Part shown: piece after piece, positions 34,615 through 46,439 of the stretch | Layout: each line of letters opens with the position of its first letter | Numbering within the stretch: the first letter of the stretch is position 1 | Assembly: GCF_041296265.1 (NCBI RefSeq) | Contig: NC_091684.1 | Coordinates: 102,516,501-102,580,500 of the forward strand | Direction: 5' to 3' | Length of the DNA: 64,000 nt | DNA from: Equus caballus | Lineage: Eukaryota; Chordata; Mammalia; Perissodactyla; Equidae | Made by a program: the position numbers and the translations under genes | Notes under the pieces: model-generated | Told to the model about the DNA's origin: nothing | Database searches by the model: none | The model's input: only the letters and a program-made list of their open reading frames with translations

Positions 34615-36264
34615 ACGTTTAATCCACAGTTGTCACGTTAGTCACTCTACAATTCTTCTAGTTGGGCTTATTTTTATCGCCACTGGAATATGGACATACT
34701 GATGACATACTTCAAAAAGTTCCCACCTAAAAACTTTGCGATCCAACTTCTTCAAACAATTTCCTTTAGGGTCTTCTAAATATGAATTAAGTTCAAATCA
34801 TATTCACTCCTAAGCTATCACACCCAAGAATGGTACAGATATTTAAGATATTGCCAATACCTAAGATTTAAAAAAAAAAATTGACTCTTGGGTCTTTCAT
34901 ACTGTGAGCAAGTCTGTCTTATAGTTCTTTCCCACTGATCTAACAAATAGTTCTGTGAGTAAAGCAAACCAGATAGTTACTCAGCAAGGCATTTCCAATG
35001 ATGTCAGTCTACAGAAAAAGCCCCATTGGGTAGACCTCAACTCCAGATTGACATTTTGCCATTCTGTGTTAAGACTTCCCATGATGAAGCGCTCTCCTGG
35101 TTCACACTTGTACACAGTAGCCAAGTCCTGCAATTTTCTCATGCATGTCATTTTCTTCTAGAGCAAGATTGTATGTTCTTGCTTGGACTCTCCTTCGACT
35201 TTCCCCTGGCTAGCTGTTTGGAAGCAATAGGTGTAGGGGGAAGCTCATGAGGAGAAAAAGTGTCATTGCATGACAACTTCTTCAAATAAGGTAACAGCAC
35301 GGTGTCTCGGCTAGGGAAGACTCGTCTTTCCCCTCTTTCAAGGGAGAGGAAGCTACTTATGACAACCAAGAGGACGCAAGATAATTTCTGACTTCGTGGT
35401 TCTCACCCTTCCCCAAACAAATGTGTCTATTTAGATCTCAGAGTCCCACTCTTTCCTTATTGGAACCCTGACTTCAACATGAAAATTCTGGTGAGGTCAC
35501 ACATTTGGTCATTTTTGTTGTTCTATTATCTTTATTATAAAATCCTGGACCAAAATTAGACCATAATCTCTGTGGGCAGGAGATGTGGTGACAGTGGGCA
35601 CGGGAGCTCTGTGTTAGAAGCATGCCCAGAAGACATACTAGATAGAGTGCATCTGGGGAGGCGCCTAAATTGGATCCAACATACACCCCTTTTCATATTT
35701 CCCTTGTCTTGAAATAGAAGAAGACTTCACTTAAAACTCTGCCAACTGGAATCTAGTAATGTGCAAACCTTGCAAGAGCAGGATCAAGCCGTAGCAGCTG
35801 TCATCAATGATAAACTTCTTGAGATTAATTAGCCTTGAAATTCACAGAATCTGAAAAAAAAGTGATGTGTTTATGTTACTAGAGTTCATTGTGGAATTCA
35901 CAATTTTCCACTCCCACACAGAGAAATAGATGATCTTTTTCTCAAGTTAAAGACATACTAAAGTTCCTAGTACAATAAAATTAACACTAATTTAGTAATC
36001 TTAATATAATTTAGTAATTTATAAATAGAAATAGAAGTTCCAAATAAACAAAAGTACTCATATTGATTTTTCTCTGTGGATAAAAATACAAGTAAGAAAA
36101 CAAATTGAAATCAGAAAGATTCTTAGTGATCATGTAATTAGAGACTGTGGTGTTGATGGATGGTGACAAAGGTGATATCCATCTTCACTGCATAAATATA
36201 ATTTTCACTCAAATATCTCAGTATCTCTTGAGTTATTCTCTTTTCTGGATTGTATTAAAACTCG
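34615..36264. other. Intergenic, no gene recognised
   Basis: No OR, LINE or SINE signature seen, apart from possible continuation of the L1 3' UTR fragment at its start. Confidence 0.4.
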
Positions 36265-37040
36265 CTAAAATAACTCATATGTGATATAGCTATTTCTGTT
36301 TCAAAGCCTAAAAATCCTTCTCTGGGTTATAACGTTCTTTCTTTTAATCAGTCATCATTTGCAAATTCCCTATAACCATTTTCAAATTCCCTATAATCAA
36401 CTGCATGTATTCTTTACTTCTATTCCACATAAATATATCTACCCTAATTTTGGCCATCTATGCCACGATCATAATAACCCAATATTATAACCAAATTATT
36501 ATAAATGGTATGATCCAAGAGAAAACTTAATGCTTTCCCCAAATTAAAAGGGATCATTTTAGGAGCAAAAAGGAATTTTTACAAAAAGAATAATATTATG
36601 GGTACAACCTCAACAATCAGAACGTTCCTAAGATAAAAACTCTCCTTCAGAAGGGTGAATTTCCTCACAATGTTCTGTCATTGTTCTAGAAGGATCTAGG
36701 TAAACATATGGTAAGAATTCAAAATATAACATCAAGAAATTGAAGGGAGGTTATCTAGATTATATACTGTCCTTCACAATATGAAGCTTCTATAATTATT
36801 TAAATATGGTGCTTTCTGCTGAGTCAGGAAGAACAACCAAGTTGAAGGTTCATGATCAGACATTATGAGACCACAGTGGTTAATAAATGAACCATTTGGA
36901 GGAAAACTTGCCGGGCTGTGGATATAAGCACATAGAAGTGGAAGTAGAAACAGAGAACGCCAAGAATCAATATAAAGAAGGGCAGAGAAAATACTAGATC
37001 AAAACCACGGTGATATTAGGCAGGCAAGGGAGGCGGAGTG
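36265..37040. repeat. Right arm of the inverted duplication, OR 3' side
   Basis: Reverse complement of about 12920-13682. The best conserved core, 36672-36869, is about 91% identical by eye to 13100-13290 and includes a run of some 40 identical bases around CAATTTCTTGATGTTATATT. It also has a local 20-base tandem duplication at about 36355-36400 (CAAATTCCCTATAA twice). It lies just 3' of the OR4C16-like pseudogene, so it was probably the OR's downstream flank. Confidence 0.85.
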
Positions 37041-37181
37041 AGGCATGAGTCTTATGTGGCTGTTTCTACCTGGGGCTGTCTCTACTTCTACACAAAATTG
37101 ACTCAACACTAATCAATATATGTGTTCATTTGCCTATTTTCCTGAAGAAACTAATTCTTATTACCCAATTTAGGATTATAT

Positions 37182-38192
37182 TTACTCAACGATAAGAAGA
37201 TAATATTCTGTATGGACTTCTCCTAGATCAATACGAATTATGAAGAAAAATTTGAAACTTCCATTTGTCTTGTCATCTGAGATCAACTCCTTGTTCCATG
37301 ACTTCCTCATGGCATTTTTCGCTTCTGCAGTTCTCAGTGTATAAATCAGAGGGTTGAACAAAGGTGTTCCAATTGTATAAAACACAGCTGTCATCTTATC
37401 CACGGAGAAGGTGGTTGTGTGGCGTGTGTATATAAGTATGCAAGAACCAAAGAACAAGATGATTGCAATGATGTGGGAGATGCAGGTGGAGAGAGCTTTT
37501 TTCCTCCCTTCAGCACTGTGGTTTCTCAGAGAATGCAAGATGACAACATAGGAGAACATCAGCATGACAAAACTCACTGTACAAATGACCCCACTGTGGG
37601 ACACCAAGAGTAGGTCAACCACGTAGGTGTCTGTGCACGCAAGTTTCAACAAAGGCTACAAGTCACAGAAATAGTGACTAATCACATTGGGACCACCAAA
37701 AGGTAAACTCAAGGCCAGAAAATTCTGAGCTGAAGAATGCACACAGGACCCCACCCAGGCCACAGCCACCAAGGCGCCGCAAACTTGATGGCTCATGATG
37801 ATTGTGTAGGGTAGTTGCTTACAGATGGCCACACAGTGATCGACAGCCATGATGATTAGGATGGAGATCTCCAGGCAGACAGAGAAATGTGAAGAAAAGA
37901 CTTGGATCATGCACTCGCTGGAAGAGATAGGGGTCTTCTTCAAAAGGACATCCACATCATTCTAGCGGATATGGAAGAAGAGAAACAGGTATCAGACAAG
38001 GAAAAGCAGAAAAGGAAGAAGTACAGTGGACTCCCAAGCGCCTGGCTGATCTGGATGGTAGCAATAGTCAGAAAGTTACCCAGCAACGTCCCCAAATAGA
38101 GAAGCAAGAAAGAGACAAACTGTTTTCTTCCTAACAGGTTTCTGGGTCAACCCAAGCAGAATGAACTCAGTCACATTATTGTTCAGCTGCAT
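37182..38192 (-). pseudogene. OR4C16: Olfactory receptor pseudogene, OR4C16-like
   Basis: Minus-strand class II OR with an intact start (MQLNNNVTEFILLGLTQ, ATG at 38192-38190). It matches my memory of human OR4C16 in ECMIQVFSSH, IMSHQVCGALVAVAWVGSC, LALSLPFGGPNVISHYFCDL, SLRNHSAEG.KKALSTC.SH and the tail ELISDDK. Breaks: a frameshift in TM1 (about 38090), a second after TM2 before the DVLLKK segment (about 37950), and a TAG in ECL2 at 37658-37656 right after YFCDL. The usual stop is also lost, extending the last frame to 37182. DRY is DHC and the TM7 motif is [12 protein letters not shown]. Because breaks are few, loss of function is probably recent. OR4C11 or another OR4C gene is the alternative. 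Confidence 0.88.
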
Positions 38193-38235
38193 GATTTCTC
38201 GAATGAGGAGAAGGAGTCAGAGTGAAATGGTTTAT

Positions 38236-38237
38236 CT
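38236..38237 (-). other. Putative 3' splice acceptor of the OR4C16-like exon
   Basis: On the minus strand the tract TTCTTTATTTTTTGCAG ends here, 43 bases upstream of the pseudogene ATG. Spacing is nearly the same as in the OR4S2-like gene, supporting a shared exon layout. Confidence 0.6.
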
Positions 38238-38239
38238 GC

Positions 38240-39609
38240 AAAAAATAAAGAAATTCATTCACGGCGTGATATGCGATGTTATCAAATATTTTAAGAAAAA
38301 TAAATTTTCCTCATTGTAGACATTTTAGCTGTGGTTTCTTAATAAGTCACCTCAACATTTTGTTCCACAATTTGTAAGGACCACGTCATAGGGTCATTGA
38401 GAGTCTCAAATAAGCTTGTGAATGTTACACTTTCTGATAACACTTTTCAAATACAGCCCTTTGTGGCTTTTACATGGTTCTGACTAATTTTGCTAATTCG
38501 ATGAATATAAAGTTAAAAGGGATGGCTCCATTTTATTATTAACTTAATTATTTTTCCATATTCAATAAATTGGGGTCCATGTTTGGATGTGGCATCATTT
38601 GGCATTTTGGATCTATTGGACTGCTTTTGGAAGTTCATGATATAAATGTAAAGTCACACCCGACTCCCACCCATGAAGAGTGTCTTCTTTATACACATAT
38701 TTATCATCATATATTTGTTATACATCTTTCTAGAAATGGAAATATCTATTAAAATATAATATGCTCCCCTTTACTGCACACTCATTCCCAGATGTTATAG
38801 CTTGAAAAGAGCAACAGGAAACACAGCCTCTGAATAATATGCCGTTACCTTGAGGCACCTTTAGGATATTGAGTATTTGACATATACTAACATAGAGAAG
38901 TGAATGTTCTTTGATAGTTGGCAATATCTCAAATATCCTCATTTCTGTTTTTCTTTTTCCTATTTCTGAAAAACACCCCTGAGAGGACCCAAAGCCCTAA
39001 GGTTACATATAAATGAAAGAGGGGTATTGTTACTCAATAGTCCTTGTTTTCACAATTCAAGCGTTTAGCTTCAACATTTTCAACCTGAAGTCATTTAAGG
39101 AGATGTCACCATGCAGTTGGTGTAGGATCAGACCATGATTGTAATCTGTATTATCCAAGTACCTGAAAACCCCACATTCTTGTAACAAAGCAGAGACTCA
39201 GAAGAGGGAGGGAGATATAATTTTAGATGAAAGGAACAGCAGATAGTCAGTAACTGACTTCATTCAATTTGTTTTCTGTCCCTGGCAAAGTCAATGATTA
39301 CTTAACTTGGAAATGTGTTTCTTCTTTTTTTAAACTTAGAAAGGAATATTATCACTGGCTTCATTTTTAAAAGCAAAACCTTTCCTCTAGATCTTTCTTG
39401 TTAAGATAATGTTGAAGGGGACCATATGCAAGTAAAAATATGAACTCACGTGATAGATTTAAATGTAATTTGGAAGACTTACTTATCCCATTGTATTCTT
39501 CCTCAGTCCCATCCATACCTTCAACACACTGTCTTGAAAGTTCTAAGTGGCTGAATCGCAGACTCTGATAGACTAAAGAGATACAAAATTTCCTGCGTAT
39601 ATTTTCTCC
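38240..39609. other. Upstream flank of OR4C16-like pseudogene, no gene recognised
   Basis: This part of the right duplication arm has no match on the left, where LINE-1 B sits. No repeat family recognised. Confidence 0.45.
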
Positions 39610-40330
39610 TCTCTCTTGGCAAACTTTCTTCACCTCAGCACACAAAAAATATACCTTATGTTCCTCCAAATCAAAAGCTACTTTGGGAAAAGGTCTGATG
39701 ACGTAATTTAGGATACCAGATTTTTTAAAAAATTCTCTTTGGACTATGAAATCCTTGACAAAAGTCTTCAACTATGAGGAAACTGAGCCTTGGTACCTTA
39801 ATCTGCACAATAAGCTCATTCTTTCCTTATTCACTTGAAACAGTGATCTATCGTGAAATACTTGTATTTGAAAATAAGACCCACGATCATGGCTACTCCT
39901 TTGAGGGTATGGCTTTTGATTATATGTTATCAATCCCATTAGAATGCTCATTTCTAGAACAAGCTTATTTATACATTTGGACATATATTTTTAAGATAAA
40001 TTAAGAATCATAAATGCTTATGTTTTCATTAACTTGTTAATAATTCTGAGTTCTCATCAAATATTTAATCTACAGTTTGATCAGTAGTCTCCTTCCTTCC
40101 TGGAATGTCACTTCATTTCTAACTACTTCAACTGTCCTAAAACTTCAGGGCCCAACTGCTAAGAAACTTTCTCTGGTGGCCTCCAGTAAGTGCTTTGTGA
40201 TAAAGGAAGTTTTCTCTCCTGCTCTCTAACAGCTTATCGCTGTTCTTATAATATTCCATACTATTATTTAGATTCAATTAAGTGTGTTCTCTCTTTAGCT
40301 TCCTTCTTGCAATGAGAATCTTTGAAAGTT
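39610..40330. repeat. Right arm of the inverted duplication, OR 5' side
   Basis: Reverse complement of 6660-6170 and 5790-5555. The order and orientation of both blocks agree with the downstream block at 36265-37040, so the three matches form one duplicated unit around the OR4C16-like locus. Confidence 0.8.
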
Positions 40331-40415
40331 ACATATTCTCAGTTTTTTCCTCCACAGTGCAAAACCCAATGCCTTGTACAATGTAGGTGCTTAGTAAATG
40401 TTTTTAAATTGAACG
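40085..40415 (+). mobile_element. L2 LINE 3' remnant
   Basis: L2 order is clear: CTTCCTGGAATGTC, CTTTCTCTGGTGGCCTCCA, CTAACAGCTTATCGCTGTTC, CTTGCAATGAGAATCTTTG and GTGCAAAACCCAATGCCTTG, ending ATGTAGGTGCTTAGTAAATG. The older part is also present in the left arm. Confidence 0.8.
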
Positions 40416-42779
40416 TTCTCAATAACCTCTTAACATATGATATTTATCTGATTGGTTTAGTAAGATTCTCATTACAAAATGCATTCACATAAATACTGTG
40501 GCCTTCTACATATTATGTATGGTAGACAGACAAACATACTCCCAATTTATAAATTCAGGAAAAAACTGAGATCAATTTTAAATAACTCAGTAAATCAGTT
40601 CCACAATCTGGAATAGAAGGTGTTGTAGTCTGAACAGCACAACACAGCCATGTAAGATTTTGGGACTTGACACCCATAAAAATGATCATCTTAAGCATTC
40701 GACTTTTTTTACATGAATCCTTGGTGCTTAAAGAATGCAAGGAGAGCCTTGACATTTTTCATATCCTCCTGATATGTTTTTGTGCACGTCTTTGTGGATG
40801 ACCCTATGTCCATTTTTTCCCAGAGGTGTTTTAACACCTTTCATCAGATCCTCAAAGGAATCTGACACAAAAATGAGTAACAATGACCTGAAGACAAAAC
40901 CATACTAATAAAATAGTACGTCTTTGATAACTATTGGCCTTACCTCAGACAAGTTTAGCCAACTTTACAATGGCTAAACTTGTCAAAACAATAATAAGCA
41001 GATAATGCGTTGGGTGTGGAGGTGCCAGAGAAGAGCTGAAAACGCAGAGAGATGAAGGTGGAAACAGATGAGGGTGGAATAGAGTGTTAGGTGGATCCTT
41101 CCATCCTAAAAATCTGTTTCATTGCAGAGGCCACAGTAAGAATCTTCGCTTTCCTTAAGGACTCTCTCTTAAACTGCCCAACCCTCCCTGATTCGGTGAC
41201 GCTAGACTGCTGCCTTCGGGAGAATCCCTCCTCTTATTTCTACACAAAATTTATCATTCTCTGTGGGAAGGTTAACAGGTTGACTCAGGACTTTTTTATC
41301 CTTCAAGAGCCCAAATTAAAGAATGACAAAAACTCCCCTCCCACACATTACCTTTCCCCTTCTTTATGTAGCCTCCACATTGTCATGTTTCCTCTGAACT
41401 TGCTATGACAAGTAGTTATTCAGCTTTCAAACTAAATCTGAGATGCATGTCAACGGGAAATTATATTCTTATGATATCATTTTAGGAACATGCAAAGAGT
41501 AATAACTCTATAATGTGATATACAACACTCTATTTAAAACTGTCACTTGGAGATGACATTATCCAGAAGCTATGTGACGGTCACTACATCTATTAGCTTT
41601 TTTTCGAATTTCTAGGCAGGCATAAACTCTTGTAACTTTTAATACCCATAGTGAGGACTTATCTTGCTCAGCTGCCTTACATGAAAAGCATTTGTGAAAT
41701 TTCTACACTCTGCCCTCTCAAGAAACCCTAATAAACCTTTGTACATGAAATGCATCCCTGTATCCACGCACACAATGATGGCTTGTCACAGACCTGGTAC
41801 TCATAAAATGTTTCTTGAGTTCAAAAGATTGTTTTATTCTAAAGCTTATATTTCATTCTATTTACTTACCGTATTAACAGTAAACTTTTAAAAACATTAT
41901 TCATTTTTTTCTGTTCCTTTCTCAGAGGAACTAGGAGCAATACAGTTACAAGACATATAAAACATACTTGAAAATTAATTTGCATTATTCTGTAATGATG
42001 CCTCTCTGAGTACAAAGGCGTAACTAATCTGTCACTTACCTGTTAGAACACCTTAAAGTAGTGTCATGCCTTTCCGCCTCTTTCTGAAAGCAGCTACCCC
42101 AGAGAATACTGGAAAAAATTCCCATTCTGAGTTCCTGAGGGAATATGTTAAGACATAATGATGTAAAATATAAGCATCCTAGAGAGTAGTATTCCATAAG
42201 GTTTCCTTTGCTTTGCTAATCAGAAGCATCCCAAATGCTGTCATAAATTTAACTTTTGGTTTGTCCATTTAGTCCACAGAAGAGAAAGTTAACCCTCTTC
42301 ATACTCAGTAACCTAATACAAATGAGGATTTGGAAGTATTAGGTGTGTCAGGCTGACCAAAGATAACGGAGAAAGAGGAAAACAAATGGATAGCGGAGAG
42401 GGTGATAAGAGAATGAGAAGAATTAAAAACAGTGTCTTTGGTAAAAGAGGACGTGGATCTGTTCCCACCTAGTTCCCTATATTACCCCTCTGTCCTTTAG
42501 GAGACACACCTTCCTAGCTCTTGTAACTTATTTGGAGTACGATGCAGGGAAGGCAATAGGGTGTCCTGAAACGAGGGGTTCCAGTCTGTGTGCTATAGCC
42601 ACCCCTCACCAAGGAACCATAGACTTATAGCAAGTGCTCTGAGGGTTAATATGTATACTGAGCATTGAATAGCTATCTCATATTTTTTCCAATTCATTTC
42701 TATCTGTTTTGCAAACTAATGTTAGTAAAGAGACATTTATTAAGGAACACATTTTATTAGAAGAATTTTACTTCACCAA
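40416..42779. other. Intergenic with one perfect hairpin; no gene recognised
   Basis: Apart from the hairpin at 40948-40984 no gene is seen. A small open frame at 41091-41408 has no recognised family. A weak MIR-like trace lies near 42570-42680. Confidence 0.4.
40948..40984. repeat. Perfect 14-bp inverted repeat with 9-base loop
   Basis: GACAAGTTTAGCCA (40948-40961) and TGGCTAAACTTGTC (40971-40984) are exact reverse complements around ACTTTACAA. No known element assigned. Confidence 0.85.
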
Positions 42780-42980
42780 ATATTTATTGAATACACTTTG
42801 TATAATAAGCTCTGTTTATCACTTTACATGTCGTATCTTTTCATTTATACTATTCCATGCGGTAGGTATTAACAATGACACTTTGTATAAAAGAAAACTA
42901 AAATTCACAGAAGTTAAGCAGCTTCCCCAAGTTGCACATTTAGTAAGTTCAACATGGAGATATGTACTAACAACTCTCTT
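42780..42980 (-). mobile_element. MIR SINE (antisense)
   Basis: The core word order is that of MIR read in reverse: GCGGTAGGTATTAACAATGA, AAACTAAAATTCACAGAAGT, TAAGCAGCTTCCCCAAGTTG, CACATTTAGTAAG. Diverged, placental-wide family. Confidence 0.65.
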
Positions 42981-43614
42981 TTTTGATGGTTTGTCTTCTT
43001 TCCACACATTTTCCTGACACTAACCTAAATTGAAAACCAGGGAATACTAGAAAGTGATGACGATGAAAGAAATTTCTCATGGCTAGCAATGGTATCTCAG
43101 GTTGAAGAGTTTAGAATAAGAAGGCGATGATGACAGGCTGAAATTCAGGTAGGCATAGGAGATACACGGGAGAATGTTCAGTAGGCAGCTGGATGTTTTT
43201 AAAGGATGAATTTCAAGTTAGGGCTGTAGAACTAGATTTGGGAATCATCATTTGTAAATGATAGTTTAAATCATGAGATTGGGTGAGGCCACCCAAAGAA
43301 AAGAGGTTGATAGTTTGGAGAAGTGAGCCAACAACAAAATGTAGGGTTAGGTCAGCATTTAAAAGAATTTTTGAAGACTTGTAAGAAGCATGCTCAGAGA
43401 ATCATGAGTAAAATCATGAAAGGACAGTGAAATGGAACCCAAAGGAGTAGCCTTTCAAGAAGTAAGTGAATTTTCTGCAGAAGAAAGCCACATGAGCACC
43501 AGTGTCTGAAACCCAGATGCACGCAATCCTGATTGAAATGACCATTAATGAGAAGTTAAAAATAGGAAAATCTTGCATAAAGACCAGAACCCAGGGGAAA
43601 AAAAGCCTATTGTT

Positions 43615-43790
43615 TTCTTCAAACTCTTATCGAGTTCTGTAAACTGCAAATACTCATTGAGGGTGGGGATTGTGACGATCTTTTCTCCACCATATCTACA
43701 ATAGTAAATATTTATAAACAATGGTTCACATTATGCATTAAATTATCAATTGTTTAGTAAGTGAACAAATGAATTAAACAATTCAAACCA
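43615..43790 (+). mobile_element. L2-like trace
   Basis: A short weak match to the L2 3' region: CTCATTGAGGGTGGGGATTG followed by TCCACCATATCTACAATAGT and GTAAATATTTATAAACAATG. Assignment tentative. Confidence 0.45.
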
Positions 43791-43794
43791 AACT

Positions 43795-45985
43795 GAAAAG
43801 AATTTGAGTAACAATTTATAATTACCTTTTCTGAAAAAGTACCTATGTAATAATGGTAAATAAAATAAGTTAAGAGATTCTTTCTAAGCTACACTAAGAC
43901 CACTGATTTAATACAGAGATAGAAGTGAGGTCAAGCCTTCAGACACAAACAAATACTCCTCTAGGAATCCTTTCATTTATGTGCCTCAATAGCCTTTAGA
44001 ATCAACAGCCCTGGGAGACATCAGTTGGGATATTGAAAATGTCAGGTTGTCCCCATAATGGAGTGTGGTATCTCTCATGCTGCGGTGTGGAGCGTAGCAC
44101 CCATAAGAAGGATGCACTCAACCTTTGGTGGACATTTGCTGTTTTGCTGTCAAAGTATCTAAACACTTTTGTAGATACATCCTGCGTTCCCCACAAGGAT
44201 GCTAAAGATGAGTTATAAAAACTGTCTTGGTAGGCCCTGAATTGACTGTTTTTGTCTGCAAGGAGTCCATTTTCCTTCTTGGAGCAACTGAAACTTGATT
44301 TTCTTCTGAGAAACCGCAATTTCTCCCTTTTCAGTGTATGAGGTATGAGTAGTGCTATCTCCCAAACACGGGAATGTCACTCCTGTGTGATCAATCAGAA
44401 AGTACTTCCCCAGGTTGTAATGATTGGGTCATGTGTCTATTAGCAAATGAGATGCAAGTTCAGTACTTTTCTTTGGACTCCTGAGAAAAGTCATTATTCT
44501 TTTTCCTAATAGTTTCTGAGAGTACAGACATGAAAGTCCTGCTCATAATCTGATCATGGGTGAAGACAGCTTGATTGAAAATGGAGCCAACATAAAAGGA
44601 AGCAGAGACAACAGGCAAGTAGAAGAAACCCATTCTTATAATAGAATTTCAGCTATAGAATTCACCCATTTCCAATCTATTTTACCATCTTTTATCTTAT
44701 TCATTTTATATTATAGCCTTTGTACATTTATTTAAATAATATAATGAATACCTGTAAACTTACTACCATCCTAAGATGGTACCTGCCTACCACTGCCAAT
44801 AATTAAATTCTTAGCCTTTTCCATATCCTGCCCCCTGCCTTACCCTAAAGATAACCAATATCCTGACTTTTTAATTGTACAATTATCTTGCTTCCTAAAA
44901 ATAAAGTATCTTTATTACACATGTATGTTTTTTAGTTTTTCCTGGTTTTGAATTTTAAAGAAATTAGTATACTAGATGCAGACTTCTTGGAATTGTTTTT
45001 ATTTTTTCACTCAACATTACACTAAAGTTTTACATCAGTTGTTGAATGCATTTGTAGAGTCATTTTCACTTCTATACATACTCTATTGTGTGCTTATTTC
45101 AACATTTGCTCATCTATTATCTTGTCAATGAATATTTGACTATTATGCATAGTAACTATGAACATTTTTAAACATATCCCTTAGGAGCATAATCGATATG
45201 TTGCAGGATGTGGCATAATCGATATGTTGCAGGATGTGGCAATATTCAGCTTTATAAGATAGCATAATACTCTTCCACAAGGGGTCCAGGAAATGCAGCC
45301 TAACTATGTGCCAAGAAAGGAGAGGACTGGAATATTTATGAACAGATCAAAAAACCTCCACATGATGAGAGAAGGATTAAGCAGATAAATGTTCTGTATT
45401 GTTGTTTTAATTAAGAACGTGGATACATTTGTAACCCGCAAAACAAGCTGGGTTCATATTTTTTAATGTCAGTTTAAAAATGCCAATTCTTAGCCAATTT
45501 ATTGTCATATTTGGAATAAAAATTTTGAATGCTAAAATAGACCAATGTCCTGTGAAGGGAAGAGAGTTCCTTTGAGGCAGGAAGACTTCGCCTTCTTTAT
45601 TAATTATTATTAAAATTTGTGATCTAGAAAGTTAGATTTGAGGTATATGATTACGCTTTTATTAATGAGAAGTATATTTATAAAAAATTTCCATCTACTC
45701 CTACATACCTACCTTAATTGAAGATGACTTCAGACATTAGGAATGGCATGGTAATGAAGGATCTTAGGGTATTGCCTGATATCATAAAGTTCTTTGTTCC
45801 CTGGAATATAACCTGGGCTCAAAAGCCTAGCCAAGTAGAATAACATCTTCTATTTGGAAAATGATAATGAGATGTACCATCTTTACTCTCTTATTGAATG
45901 TTAAAGAGCTCTATAAATAGATGAACCTCCAGGACCCCATGTCCCTGGTGGACCTGGTACCTTCTAATGGCAGACTCTGTCTGCA
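43795..45985. other. Intergenic, old repeat-like DNA, no gene recognised
   Basis: 44700-45270 resembles widespread old L1/MER-type sequence (AGATAACCAATATCCTGAC, TTCACTCAACATTACACTAA, GAATATTTGACTATTATGC), but I cannot name it. An exact 26-base tandem duplication lies at 45187-45238. No coding frame supported. Confidence 0.4.
45187..45238 (+). repeat. Perfect 26-bp tandem duplication
   Basis: Two identical 26-base units (45187-45212, 45213-45238), each opening GCATAATCGATATG, lie inside an old diverged repeat. Lack of any mismatch indicates a recent slip. Confidence 0.9.
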
Positions 45986-46059
45986 GGTACGTTAGCCTAT
46001 AAGAAATTCCTTAAAAGCAAAGAATTAAAAAGGATGGCCTAATTAAAGATAGACTTACC

Positions 46060-46430
46060 TACATCCTATTTCATAATTTACAAACTCAATATGAAGAGGT
46101 GGGGGGAAGATGAGCAGGTGAAGCACAGATTTTTAGGGCAACTCTGTGTGACGCTGTAATGACGGATGCGTGTCATTGTACATTTGTCCAAATGCACAGA
46201 ATGTGCACCAGGAGCGAACCCTCAGTAAACTATGGACTTTGAATGATTATGATGTGTCAATGTGAGTTCATCAATTGTAACAAATGTATCACTCTGGTGG
46301 GGGATGTTGACAATAGGGGAGGCTATGTGTGTGTTGGGGCAGGGGGTATATGGGAAATTTCTGTTATCTCCTCTCAATTTTGCTGTGAATCTAAAACTGC
46401 TCTAAAAGAAGAGTCTTTAATTTAAAAAAT
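46060..46430 (+). mobile_element. Old L1M 3' UTR
   Basis: Same UTR type as 14030-14386: GTGTCATTGTACATTTGTCC, CTATGGACTTTGAATGATTA, GTAACAAATGTATCACTCTG and CTAAAACTGCTCTAAAAGAA. Only the 3' end is present; a little upstream L1 may start near 45990. Confidence 0.8.
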
Positions 46431-46439
46431 CCAATATGA

